The notes: generated from the letters alone by a model not told the origin. A DNA stretch of 64,000 bases from Crotalaria pallida (GCA_037953625.1 CM075653.1:1922001-1986000); one strand, 5' to 3'. Shown: positions 48,049-58,690, counted from the first letter of the stretch. Numbers and translations are program-made.

Positions 48049-48121
48049 ACCATGAAACACCGGAGAACAAAGTTGCGCCATACAAAAGATCAATAGCTCT
48101 CTGGGCCTCTTCATCAAACTG
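48049..48121 (-). pseudogene. Possible RRM-protein exon fragment
   Basis: On the minus strand the frame QFDEEAQRAIDLLYGATLFSGVS is preceded by a TATAGTACAG acceptor and followed by a GTAAGC donor. It resembles the end of an RNA-recognition motif, where a V-x-F block is followed by A-I-x-x-L-x-G and a short turn. No neighbouring exons were found. It may be a captured fragment. Confidence 0.35.
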
Positions 48122-49139
48122 TACTATAACGTTAACATAATTTTAAATTGCAGTTACTCATGGAATAATAAAAAAACATAGATACTACATATATCAAACA
48201 GCCAAGTTTATTATAATAGGGTTGTCATGTGAGGTTAATTTCATTAGGTGTGAAAATAACAATTGGGATATAAAAACTGACATTTTTTAATAAATGACAC
48301 AAATGTAATTTCACCGTTTAAATTGGGGTGTGGATAATGCATGGGGTGAGAATTCCAAATTTCACCATTTATTGCGTTCAAAAAACTGAAGTTCAACTGT
48401 CATTTTGGCCCAATTTTTTCCCACTCGTTTTTGACCCATTTCCCTCTAAATAATTTTCCATTGGTCAATTTCTCACCTCGCCACTTTGTTATGTTGAAGA
48501 AGAGAAAATGGGAAGAGAGAAATAAGGAAAAGAGAAGTAGGGAAGAAAGAAAAAAGAGAGAAAATGAATAGATTTTTCTATTGTTTGGTATGAGAGAAAA
48601 AGAGAAGAATACGAGAAGAGAGAAATGTTGAGTTTTCTTTCCTTTCGTTTGGGTGGATAGAAAAGTAAGAAGAAAGAAATTAATAAAGTTATTAAAAAAC
48701 AACTATACCCTTTTATATAAAATTGTTTTTTTAATCATTTAAAACATTCAATTAATAAATGCACTTTATCCTAAAATTAAATACATATTTTTAAATAATA
48801 AATTTTGATTTTAACCAAGATGTAACTTAACTTACTAAAATATAACTTTTTTTTTAACCAAAAAATATAAATTTGTTTTACAAGTTAGCATCCAAAATAT
48901 TAGAATAAAACACATTTTTGGAATAGGTACTTCGTGCTATCTAAAGAGAGAGTGCAAAGTTATGGATATAAAATAAATAAGTTTATTCTACATGGTAGAC
49001 AACTTATACATGGCAGACACACGTGTACATGCACATGATATATCAAGGAGAAATGAAAGAAACAAGCTGAGGGCAATTTTGACATCCTTTTCCACTGATT
49101 GTCTCTCTCCTCCTTTTCTCTCCCTCTATTTTCTCTAGA
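48122..49139. other. Intergenic, no gene recognised
   Basis: Contains GA-rich/CT-rich stretches (48490-48680) giving low-complexity frames, and an AT-rich part. No bounded element. Confidence 0.4.
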
Positions 49140-50083
49140 AGCTTAACCCATTCCCTCAGTCTCTTCTCTTCGCCCATTTTTGGCTCTCACTGCAACAGGT
49201 GTGCTCATCCTTTCTCTGCTCTCTTTAATCATTTTCAGTCTCTCTCTCTTCGTCTTTTTTTTTTTTTTTTCTTTTTCATGTTCGAAATTGATTAGGTTTT
49301 TGTATTCTGCCATGGCTTTTTATACCCTTAACTTAATAATATGTGGTTCACCTTTGTTGTTGATGGGCTCGGGCTTTGGCTTAATACTCTTGCTTTGCTG
49401 ATTAATGAACATTGTTGTTATTGCTGTTCACCCATCGCTGTTGCTTTGGTTTCCTTGTTCCCTTTATCAAAGTTGGAAGTGGCAAAGCTGAGAGAAGAGA
49501 TGCTTGTATAAGACTTGAAGATATGTAAACTCTTTGTTTATACTTTTGCTAGGTTCCTATTAAAACACTGCTAATTGATGGCAACTGTAGAGTGGAGTAT
49601 AGAGGCTTGAAGACCCATCATGGACATGTGAGTTCTGAAATTGTTAAATCCTTAATCTACTATTCATTATTATTATCTTTTTGTTTGGAACAATGCACAC
49701 TTTAAGGGCCTTCTAGTCCTGAAATTATGCATTGACAATTTGTAATGAACAGTAATTTTGTATCTTTGGTGTGCATCTAAAAGTAATTTTTGGTTTTGCG
49801 TATATCAAGTTCAATGTTGTTATGAAATCACATGTCGGAAATGGGAATCTAGTGATTTTTGGACTAAATGATGTTGTTTAATGTTTACAAAGATGACTCA
49901 TTGACACCTGTGGCATGTACTAAAACCAAGAATAGCAAATTAGGCCTCAAAACGCTGCAGACTGCCACAATTTTTTCTGTCCTTATTCCTGCTGGAAGCT
50001 CTAGATCTCATTATACCTTCTACGAGATTCTTGAAGCAATGCACAAACTACGTGTAGGACCTAGGAGAACTTTGAGCTAGACC
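49140..50083 (+). pseudogene. Exon-like blocks of an unknown gene or relic
   Basis: A CT-rich leader-like stretch (49100-49197) ends ACTGCAACAG before GTGTGC. A second block after TTTTGCTAG (49552) encodes VPIKTLLIDGNCRVEYRG and continues LKTHHGHV. A third frame, 49868-50080, encodes up to HYTFYEILEAMHKLRVGPRR and ends at a TAG. The arrangement looks like UTR-intron-exons, but I could not join the blocks in one frame and do not recognise the protein. Confidence 0.3.
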
Positions 50084-50439
50084 TTTAGAAAGGATTTAGA
50101 TCCAAATGGCCTATCATAAAATTTGGTTTGTGATAGAATACAATGTTGTAACTTAATCCATGTAGCTGATCATACATATTGGGAAAATGAAATTAAATGC
50201 ATACAACTTCTTCTAGTGTCTACTGCTTCTAATTGAACGGTGGTGCAAGAAAGGATTAGGCTTCTAATTGCTTTTTTATTTTTTGATTAAATTATTTTCT
50301 TTTTTATTTAATTGTTTTTGATTTTTGCCTTTAATCATTTTTTGTCTCTCTCTAATCTGCTGCCTTTAATCTTTTTTTTTAATGTTTTGTATTATTTGCC
50401 TTTAATCGATAAGGAAGCTATGATTTTTGAAGAGATGCT

Positions 50440-50777
50440 ATGATTTAGCAATGAGAACAGGATAAGGCTCTAGAACAGGATAAGGATGAATGACTCATCC
50501 CCTCAATCCTCTAGAAGCCACGTCAGCCCTACTGGGTCTTGGACAGGCCCAAAAGGGGTACCCAACGTACTCCCCCTATAAATAGTTCATTCCTGCTAGG
50601 GGCTCAGGTACGTTCTCCAATCCCTAAATTCACACATCCGCACACACAGATATTAGGGAGACACTGTATACCCCAACTGGGTATTTAAAGAACCATAAGA
50701 TCACAGATAAACCCTAGACCTATAATCCCTCAGGATTCCATCTAGTCTTAAGGGTTATCACGGTCTAGTACATCACA
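50440..50777 (+). mobile_element. LTR (3' part) of a Ty3/gypsy element
   Basis: It carries CTATAAATAGTT (50575-50586), shares its core with the minus-strand LTR at 1-500, and ends ACATCACA immediately before a primer-binding site. The left boundary was not determined; sequence similar to the U3 of the first copy is recognisable from about 50460 (AGGATAAGGATGAATGACTC). Confidence 0.75.
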
Positions 50778-50778
50778 T

Positions 50779-50796
50779 TGGCGTCGTCTGTGGGAA
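50779..50796 (+). other. Primer-binding site of the gypsy element
   Basis: TGGCGTCGTCTGTGGGAA follows the LTR end by one base. TGGCGCCGTCTGTGGGAA-like sites are common in plant Ty3/gypsy elements; one base differs here. Confidence 0.75.
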
Positions 50797-50830
50797 TTGA
50801 GTAACAGAAGATTCCCACCCAACCACAGTC

Positions 50831-51788
50831 ATGGTCAACACCAAAAATACAACGAGGCAACCATGGAGCCAGCAGGGTCGAAGACGCAGGGAACATCAGC
50901 AAGAAAGTGCCGACAATGGCAGAGAGCTGGAGAGACAGGTCCACGGTGGCAGAAGCGTGCCGTCGGTAAGGTTAGAGGTCCCAGAGCGCACCCACCACCG
51001 TGTCCCCTCCCAATTAGAAAGGACCCACAGCGGCCCTTACACGGAACATTCGGGGCAGGAACACTCTGTGGGGCCAAGGGTAAGGAGTATAGTGCCTTCC
51101 CGGGAAGTCCCACGAGTCCCCCCGAATCACAGTTCTGGAAGGTTCATTGATGCTCAATTTTTCGGAGGAGTGGATCGCAGGTCCCAGCGAGAGTGTGAGC
51201 TTAAGGAGCTTGTAAGGCGACAAACTGAAATTTTGGAGCAGCAAGGAAAAGCAATAGCTAACCTGCAGCAAATCCACATGACAGGGGTGCCGAACGGGCG
51301 ACCCAGCCGACCCCAGGGCCAACACCCCCTCATGATTTGCAACATCGACTCCAAACTAACCCAGCAACGGTTCTACCCCCACCACCACCCCCCCCCCCCA
51401 AAACTCGGCACAACCCACAGTTGTCAGTCTTAACGAGGGCGACGCCCACCCAGGGCACCCCTTCACTCCTTACATTATGGCATATCAAACACCCCCGAGT
51501 TTCCTTGGCCCAACTAGCCTTCCAAAATACAATGGCCTCACCGACCCCCTGGAACACATTCTGTCATATGAATGATCCATGACCTATTATGGTGGAGGAA
51601 ATCTCATGAAGTGTCGAGCGTTCCCAATGACTCTGCAGTCCGCAATACTCAGGTGGTACGCAGCCCCCCCTCGCAACTCGGTCAATTCATGGGCAGAGCT
51701 CAAAAGGGTCTTCCTCAATAGGTATGCTGCTAGCTACGTACAACCTCGATCCAACCATGCTCTCGCCAAGATAATGGGACGAAGGGAG
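50831..51788 (+). pseudogene. Broken gypsy gag
   Basis: The first part (50831-51300) encodes an arginine/glutamine-rich region and a short coiled-coil-like ELKELVRRQTEILEQQGKAI. The frame shifts around a C-run at 51389-51400. It then continues in another frame through the gag core (LPKYNGLTDPLEHILSYE, stop at 51569-51571, then MKCRAFPMTLQSAILRWY and FLNRY). These are hallmarks of the retrotransposon gag family. The copy is cut at about 51770, where an ATAATGGGACGAAGGGAGTA Stowaway-like end begins. Protease and RT are absent. Confidence 0.8.
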
Positions 51789-51789
51789 T

Positions 51790-54120
51790 ATTGGAAATGA
51801 AACAAAAATTAAATAAGATAACAAAATTTAGGAAATAGGCATTGGAAATGAAACAAAATTTAATAAAGTTAGTTAGTTTTACTTATATTTTAAACCAAAA
51901 GAAATATGTTTTCCCTATAATTCGAGTGGGAGGGAGTATTAGATATGTCTTTTTCACATATTGTGGGGTCCTTATTTTTTACCTAAAATAGAAGTAGTCA
52001 TTCTAGATATTATTCCTTCCCTTTCTAATTATAAGTCACTTGGATGTAATTCATATCGATTATGAAAAGTAATTATTACTCTCAAATTTATCAAAAATAT
52101 GTTGTCATTCCTTAATTATTCATATTTAAAACTTTACAACTTTATTTATTTCTCTCTATTGTAATTTTGCCCTATCACTTCTATATAATTATCAGAGGTG
52201 TATTTGGAATAAACTCTTTAATATTATCTAAATATTTTAAAATGATTTATAAAAAGGGACAAAAGCTTATTAAAATAATACCTTATAATAAGAGATAGAG
52301 GTGTAAGTACTTAGATATACAGGTAACATAAATATGCTGAGAAATCCCAACTTTGCCTTCTTAGCGTAACAAGTGCACTCATACACTACTATAACTAGTA
52401 TCAAGTAGCTTTGACTGACAATATCGCCATTAATATATAATAGTTCATCATTTTTTGTAGGTTTGATTTTTTTAAGAATAGAAAAAATAATACAAATCCT
52501 TAGTGTTTTTTTAAATTATCGAAAATTACATTTTTTTTAAATATTTTTCAACTATTTATAACCTCATAACAAGTGTTCTAACAAGTGTTATGTAGGACAT
52601 TTAAAAAAACACTTGTTAGCATTTTTTTTTTATTACTCTATGTAAAGCTGCCGCATGTTTAGGCGGATCCACCAAACGCTTTTATATTTGATGACACAAA
52701 CTGATGAGTTAGGATCCATTGACATCTGGTGTAAAACTTGATCACATATACCTTCACATAACTTTTAATATATTATGAAATTTGTCAATCCAACCGTTGA
52801 ATTATATGTTATTATCATGATGATCATACATACCAAATTTCAGATCATTCGGAGATTCATAGGTATGTAATTTAATAATGCATATTTACTTATATTTTAA
52901 ATAATGTATTATCCGTTAAAATAAAATAATCGGATGAAGCATAAATTAATTTTTATATTCTATGAAATTTATTAGACTTGATCTACTTGATAATAACATA
53001 TAAATCAACGATTCGTTTGACAAATTTCATAATATATAAAAAGTTATGTGAAGGTATAAGTGACCAAGTTTTACACGTGGTATCAACAGATCCTAACTCA
53101 ATTGATATAGGCTCATTCCATTTTAAAAGGATTTTTTAACCTAGACTTTTAGTGTATAGGATAATCAAACTTGAAAAGTAAGTTTTTGTTAAAAAAATAT
53201 AAAGTTAATTAATTAAAATATAATTATTTAATTTTTTAGTAAAAGTTTATTTTTTTAATATTCCATTAACCTATACGAATATGCGGCAGCTTTACATAAA
53301 GTAATTAAAAAATTGCCAATAAGTGTTTTATAAATGTCTTATAAAACACTTGTTAAGAAGTTATAAATAGTTGAAAAATATTAAAAAAATGTAATTTTTG
53401 ATACTTTTAAAAGAAAAAAACTAAAGAATTATATTATTTTTTCTATTTTTAGAAAACTTAAAAACACGGGTTAATCAAACCTATAAAAAAACAATGAACA
53501 AGTATATATTAATGGCGATATTGTCGGTCTTGATACTTGTTATAGTGGTGTATGAGTGCACTTGTTACGCTGAGGGTAAAGTTGAGGTTTCTCAACACAC
53601 ATACGTTACTTGTATATCTAAAAATTACTTACAACTTTATCCCTTAGAGGTATTATTTTAATAAGTTTTTGTCCTTTTTTATAAATCATTCTAAATATTT
53701 AAATAACATTAAAGAGTTTATTCGAAATACTCCTTTCATAATTATATAGAGGTGATATGACAATAATTACAATAGAGAGAGAAATAAATAAAGTTATAAG
53801 TTTTAAATATGAGATATAATTAAGAAATGACAACATATTTTTTTTGATAAATTTGAGAGTAATAATTACTTTTCATAATTGTATGAATTAGATACAAGTG
53901 ACTTATAATTAGAAATGGAAGGAATGATATCTAGAATGACCCTTTACATTTTAGGTAAAAAATAAGGACCCATAATATGTGAAAATAACATATCTCATAC
54001 TCGTCCAGCCCGAATTATAAGGAAAAACATATTTTTTTATTTAAAATATAAGTAAAACAAATTAACTTTATTAAATTTTGTTTAATTTCCAATGCCAATT
54101 TTTTAAAACATCCCTAGAAA
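51790..54120. repeat. Fold-back element 1: inverted repeat with roughly 1-kb arms
   Basis: The left arm, about 51840-52840, matches the reverse complement of about 52975-54110. Matching landmarks are GCATTGGAAATGAAACAAAA, TTATTTTTTACCTAAAAT, TCTAATTATAAGTCACTTG, AACAAGTGCACTCATACAC and TGTAAAGCTGCCGCAT, each found again in reverse. The loop is about 135 bp. The arms differ at perhaps one base in ten, so the duplication is not very recent. It has no coding capacity. It could be a long-TIR transposon (fold-back or Mutator-like), but its terminal target duplication is not visible. Confidence 0.85.
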
Positions 54121-54572
54121 ATAATTATGATATATATATATATATATATATATATTAGAGAAACACGATATTACTCCCTCCAGTTTTATATATAAGTCTC
54201 TTATGAGATTTTTATTTTGATTATCTTTATAAGACTCATTTCAATTTTAAATAGTTTTTAATTTTTTCTTTTCATAAACACTTTTATTAACTCAACACTT
54301 CTTAAAGTCTCAATCATAATTATAAGTTTAGTTTTGAAAAAATATATCTAATTTGTACATTTGTAATATTATTAACAAATTTAACAATTTTCCTCGATTT
54401 GAAAGGAAAAATGCAAAAAAAAAAATCATACACATTGGACCAAAAGGTGTACTAAATATGCATCTCTTTGATTTAAATAAATAGAAGATTCAATTAATTT
54501 TGGTTATTTTAACGTGTGTGAATTGAATCATTAATATTACTTTTTCATTAAAAAATTACTAACTTCTGTTCC

Positions 54573-54580
54573 TATTTAAG
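54573..54580 (+). promoter_or_regulatory. Candidate TATA-like box of the duplicated gene fragment
   Basis: TATTTAAG is followed about 80-130 bp later by a leader with three CACTCACTTCATC(A/G)CAACA-type repeats and then ATG. The mirror copy in the right arm reads TATATAAG (minus strand, 56228-56221), a better TATA box. The pairing of a TATA-like site with a repeat leader in both arms suggests that a real promoter was duplicated. Confidence 0.4.
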
Positions 54581-54709
54581 GCCCCGACTTGTTTGAGACT
54601 TTTCACTCCACTAACTCACTTGTACTACTAATATTCACTTCATCACAACACGTTCCTTCACTCACTTCATCGCAACACTTCCATTCACTCACTTCATCAC
54701 AACAATGAC

Positions 54710-54897
54710 GAACCAACGTGAGGTTGAGAGACCCCTACCTCTTAGTGTGAGCTCAGTTGGGTCAGACCGGATGAGTCGGACCAACGAGAGGTTGAGAGAC
54801 CTCTACCTCTTAGTGTGAACTCAGTTGGGTCAGACCGGATGAGTCGGATTCTTTGTAAATCAGATCCGGGTACCGGTTGGTGTGCACAAAAAAATCA
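54710..54897 (+). mobile_element. SINE at the start codon, left-arm copy (damaged)
   Basis: It is flanked by CAACAATGAC (54700-54709) and AAACAATGAC (54898-54907), 9 of 10 matching, and ends with an A-rich tail (CACAAAAAAATC). Compared with the right-arm copy it lacks the 5' half with the A- and B-boxes and has a tandem duplication of about 70 bp (units near 54715 and 54783) bearing CTCAGTTGGGTCAGACCGGA. Confidence 0.8.
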
Positions 54898-54902
54898 AAA
54901 CA

Positions 54903-55347
54903 ATGACAAAGCATCTTCTAATGGTTACTATTAATGGAAGTGATCCGCCTCTTGAAGCACTAAACAACAGGGGCCTTCATGTTTTCAAAATGTTGAACAA
55001 AGTTTATGGTTTTCTTAAGAATAAGGTTACTTGGCTGAGGGGGAAAATAGGAGCAGGATGTCGATTCTTATGCTTCCGAAGAAAAATTTCATTAAGCATG
55101 CTTCTTGGGGAAGATGTTTAAGCTAATGATACTGTAGTCATGTATTACCATGGACTTACCCTGCAAACTAATCATACAGTATTCGATCAGCGGTCCAATC
55201 ACGTAGTATTGCACTGTCATTTATTATTGTTCGAAGGTGAAGATTTGTTGAGTCGTATTCTAAGTGGTCAGTTTTATTGGAAGAATATCTTTTCTCTAAT
55301 ATTGGGTTTCTTGAGATTATGAATGCAAAGTGCAACAATGAACTTTA
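54903..55347 (+). pseudogene. Gene fragment, left arm of the palindrome
   Basis: The frame from the second ATG reads MTKHLLMVTINGSDPPLEAL, then VFKMLNKVYGF and LGEDV, with a TAA at 55119-55121; the same frame resumes ANDTVVMYYHGLTLQTNHTVFD. The mirror copy (minus strand from 55905) reads LGEDVQANDTVVMYYSGH-like at this place if one indel is allowed. The NDTVVMYYSGH block loosely recalls the (Y/F)SGHG motif of caspase-type peptidases, but that is a weak hint. Stops and indels differ between the arms, so neither is intact. Confidence 0.5.
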
Positions 55348-55453
55348 AAGCAGTGACTAATATTGCTAATTGTTGCTACCGCAACAATGACTAATATTGC
55401 TTTAATGGAACAACATCATCTTGCACAATAGCACAGTGACTAATATTACTAAA

Positions 55454-55905
55454 TAAAGTTCATTGTTGCACTTTGCATTCATAATTTCAAGAAACCCAAT
55501 ATTAGAAAAAAGATATTCTTCCAATAAAACTAACCACTTAGAATACGACTCAGCAAATCTTCACCTTCGAAATATAATCCATGACAGTGCAATACAACGA
55601 GATTGGACCGCTAATCGAATACTGTATGATTAGTTTGCATGACATGTCCACTGTAATACATGACTACAGTATCATTAGCTTGAACATCTTCCCCAAGAAC
55701 CCTGGTAGCATGCTTAATGGAATTTTCTTCGAAGCATAAGAATCAACATCCATTGCTCCTATTTTCCCCCTCAACCAAGTAACCTTATTCTGAGGAAAAC
55801 CATAAACTTTGTTCAACATTTTGAAAACATGACGGCTACTGTTATTTGGTGCTTCAACAGGGGATCACCTCCATTAATAGTAACTATTAGAAGATGCTTA
55901 GTCAT
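55454..55905 (-). pseudogene. Gene fragment, right arm of the palindrome
   Basis: Reverse copy of 54903-55347. It starts with ATG at 55905-55903 (MTKHLLIVTINGGDPLLKHQ) and is soon out of frame relative to the left-arm copy. Differences between the copies are substitutions and short indels. Confidence 0.5.
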
Positions 55906-55910
55906 TGTTG

Positions 55911-56119
55911 TGTTTTTTGTGTACACCAATCGGTACCCGAATTTGGTTTACCCGGATCTGGTTTACCCAAAATTCGACTCATTCGGTCCGACCCAACTGA
56001 GCTCGTATTAAGCGGTAGGGGTCTCCCAGCGGAGACTGCTCCATACCCAAGACTCGAACTCGAGACCAGTTGGTTAAGGGATCAAATGAGCTACCTCTTG
56101 ACCAACCCCACGTTAGTTC
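55911..56119 (-). mobile_element. SINE at the start codon, right-arm copy (complete)
   Basis: A perfect 10-bp direct repeat GTCATTGTTG flanks it (55901-55910 and 56120-56129). On the minus strand it starts GAACTAACGTGGGGTTGG, has an A-box-like GGTCAAGAGGTAGCTCA and a B-box GAGTTCGAGTC, then a tail region ending GTGTACACAAAAAA. It is tRNA-derived, 209 bp. The target repeat contains the ATG of the downstream frame, so the insertion duplicated the start codon. Confidence 0.9.
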
Positions 56120-56376
56120 GTCATTGTTGTGATGAAGTGAGTGAAGAGAAGTGTTATGATGAAGTGAATATTAGTAGTACAAGTGAGTTAGTGGAGTGGA
56201 AAGTCTCGAACAAGTTGGGGTCTTATATAAGAACAGAAGTTAGTATTTTTTTAATGAAAAAGTAATATTAAAGATTCAATTCACACACGTTAAAACAGCC
56301 AAAGTTAATTGAATCTTCTATTTATTTAAATCGAAGAGATGCATATTTAATACACCTTTTGGTGCAATATGTATGA

Positions 56377-56481
56377 TTTTTTTTTGGTTAAATGGGAGGT
56401 CTGAGACTAGAACCCATTACCTGGGGGAGAGGGAAATCCTAAGTGTCACTGCAGCCACCAACTGGGCTGTCTTATGCCGAC
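56377..56481 (-). mobile_element. Second SINE, right arm only
   Basis: The minus strand carries the same short SINE as 2182-2278 (CAGCCCAGTTGGTGGCTGCA, then GGTTCTAGTCTCAGACCTCCC) and ends in an A-tract. The matching place in the left arm (54411-54430) is a plain A-tract with no insert. The target was poly(A), so its duplication cannot be seen as a distinct word. Confidence 0.88.
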
Positions 56482-57142
56482 TTTTTTTTTTTTTTGAATT
56501 TTTCATTTCAAATCGAGGAAAATTGTTAAATTTGTTAATAATATTAGAAATGTACAAATTAGATATATTTTTCAAAACTAATCTTATAATTAGGATTGAT
56601 ACTTTAAGAAGTGTTGAGTTAATAAAAGTGTTTATGAAAAGAAGAAATTAAAAACTATTGAAAATTGAAATGAGTCTTATAAAGATAATCAAAATAAAAA
56701 TCTCATAAGAGACTTATATATAAAACTGGAGGGAGTAATATCGTGTTTCTCTAATTTATATATATCATAATTATTTTCTAGGGATGCTTTAAAAAATTGG
56801 CATTGGAAATGAAACAAAATTTAATAGTTAGTTTGTTTTACTTATATTTTAAATCAAAAGAAATAAGTTTTTCCTTATAATTCGAGCTGGATATTTTCAC
56901 ATATTGTGGGGTTCTTATTTTTTACCTAAAATGTAAATGGTCATTCTAGATATTATTCATTCCATTTCTAATTATAAGTCACCTGTATCTAATTCATACA
57001 ATTATAAAAAGTAATTATTACTCTCAAATTTATCAAGAGAATATGTTGTCATTTCTTAATTACTCATATTTAAAACTTTACAACTTTATTTATTTATTTC
57101 TCTATTGTAATTATTGTCATATCACTTCTATATAATTATCCC

Positions 57143-58098
57143 ACACTGTTTGTTTTGACCACCTTTAAGATATGTCACAGGACATCTTCAATTTATTGTG
57201 AACATGTAAGCCTTTATGCCAACTGTTATCTTGATTGTTTTCAACTGCTTTCTGTTAGTTATGATTTGTTGTTTTGCTGCTTTCTTCAATGATTAATACA
57301 TTTTGAAATCGTTATTGCTGATTTTATCAAATAATTTCATCAGGCCTCCGGTTGAACATATTAGAAGCTTAAATCTAAACAAATGTAACTGATGTGGCAA
57401 CTCTCCACAACAGTTTTTTTAAGCAAGGAATTAAAAGGAATAAAAATCCGGGGCAATAAAAGTTCTTTATTGTCGATGGTGTTAGTGCTGAACTTTAGTT
57501 CATTAACATCATTTTTTTTTTAAAACCAAGGGTATCTCACGTTGCGTAAAAATTATCGGAGTGGATTTTTCATACTCACTATAAGCATCAAATCTTTGAC
57601 ATCTCAATTATCTACCAACTGTATTGGATTTTGTTGGTATCCAACTATCCATATTAAAAAAAAAAAAAAACTAAAGTTACACTTAAAAAAATTTAAAAAA
57701 AAAAAACATTTCTTATAGGAGAGTTTAGGATGTTGAAAACGGGAGAAAGTGATTTTGAAAGAAATGATGCTTTGAAGGAAGGTGGAACATAGATTTTGTG
57801 TTTCCATATAATTAAGATTAGAAATTTGATTTTGGATAAATTTAATTTTGTAAAATTGATTTTGATAAAATTGAGTTTGAAGTCAATTAATTTTGAAAAT
57901 GTGATATTTAATCCCTATTTTTTTTATCCGTTAAGATTCTTCATTTTTTTTGAATATTTTTGAATTTTAACTGGTAAAAAAAGTAGGGACTAAAACTATA
58001 ATACAGTCAATTTTTGGGAACATAAAACTTAAATAAGCCTAAACACTATTACAAGTTTTAATAAGAATTAAATGGGTGTTTTGAATAAAATACATACT
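57143..58098. other. Intergenic, no gene recognised
   Basis: Similarity to the fold-back arm ends at about 57142. The following sequence has no convincing exon. Two A-runs (57657-57671, 57700-57706) and repeated TTGATTTTG words near 57830-57900 are the only notable features. Confidence 0.45.
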
Positions 58099-58370
58099 AC
58101 GTCCTCCGTTCCTTATTATAAGCACTTGACTAATTTTTACATCTTTTAAAAATGTTAGTTAGTATTGTTAGTGGTATTGAAAATATAAATATTTGATTTA
58201 CTTTTTCTAAAGTATCCTTATAATTATTATTGTGAATCTAAAAAGTGTTAAGTAAATGAGGACATTTGTGGAAGAGGAGTAATTAATGAAATTGAAAATT
58301 GGAAATGGGGTATATATTAAGGAAAAAATAAATATTCAAAGTGGATTTATATATAGGATCGGTGAGAGTA
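58099..58370. mobile_element. Stowaway-like MITE, family shared with 30478 and 60326
   Basis: It starts ACGTCCTCCGTTCCTTATTA, has the family interior GTTAGTGGTATTGAAAATATA and AAAAGTGTTAAGTAAATGAG, and ends near GATTTATATATAGGATCGG. No coding sequence. Confidence 0.65.
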
Positions 58371-58514
58371 TAAAACTTACAATAATAAACACTTTCTTAT
58401 TAATTATTATTTATTACTTCTTAAAAGGTTTTTCCTGGTTTGAAAAATTAGCTGGCTCTCCACTCTTACTCTTGGCTTCAAGAATTGCAGATGTGATCAT
58501 TCTTTTTTTGCAGG

Positions 58515-58690
58515 AGACTTCATCGCAAACTTTTCGTGCTACGTTATGTGGATGACATAATCATCACAAGCACTTCTGTTCTAATCATCCAACTCATCAC
58601 AAAACTAAACTTGGCCTTTGCTTTAAATGAACTTGGTTTTTTTTTTTGGACTATTTTCTTGGCATTGAGATAAAGAGGCTTTTTGAAATT
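58515..58690 (+). pseudogene. Ty1/copia reverse transcriptase relic
   Basis: After a TTTTTTTGCAGG segment the frame reads HRKLFVLRYVDDIIITSTS, which holds the catalytic YVDD of copia RT, then KLNLAFALNELG. A T-run shifts the frame and DYFLGIEIKR follows. Only about 55 codons remain. No other part of the element was found nearby. Confidence 0.8.

Larger units (their letters stand above)
53735..57142. repeat. Fold-back element 2: 1.6-kb inverted repeat around a 106-bp loop
   Basis: The left arm (53735-55347) and right arm (55454-57142) are reverse complements through their length apart from indels. The loop (55348-55453) contains AGTGACTAATATT-type words three times. The outer part of the left arm is the same sequence as the right arm of fold-back element 1, so a related segment occurs three times (51.8, 53.7 and 56.8 kb). 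Inside the arms, from outside to centre, are a repeat segment, a CTCCCTCCAGTTTTATATAT Stowaway-like end, a promoter-like region, a SINE and a gene fragment. The two gene fragments are thus convergent, and read-through from either promoter would give a long hairpin RNA. Confidence 0.92.

Noticed and set aside
51337..51582. Proline-rich 81-aa frame
   Set aside because: Arises from the C-run frameshift in the broken gag; the gag core is in another frame.
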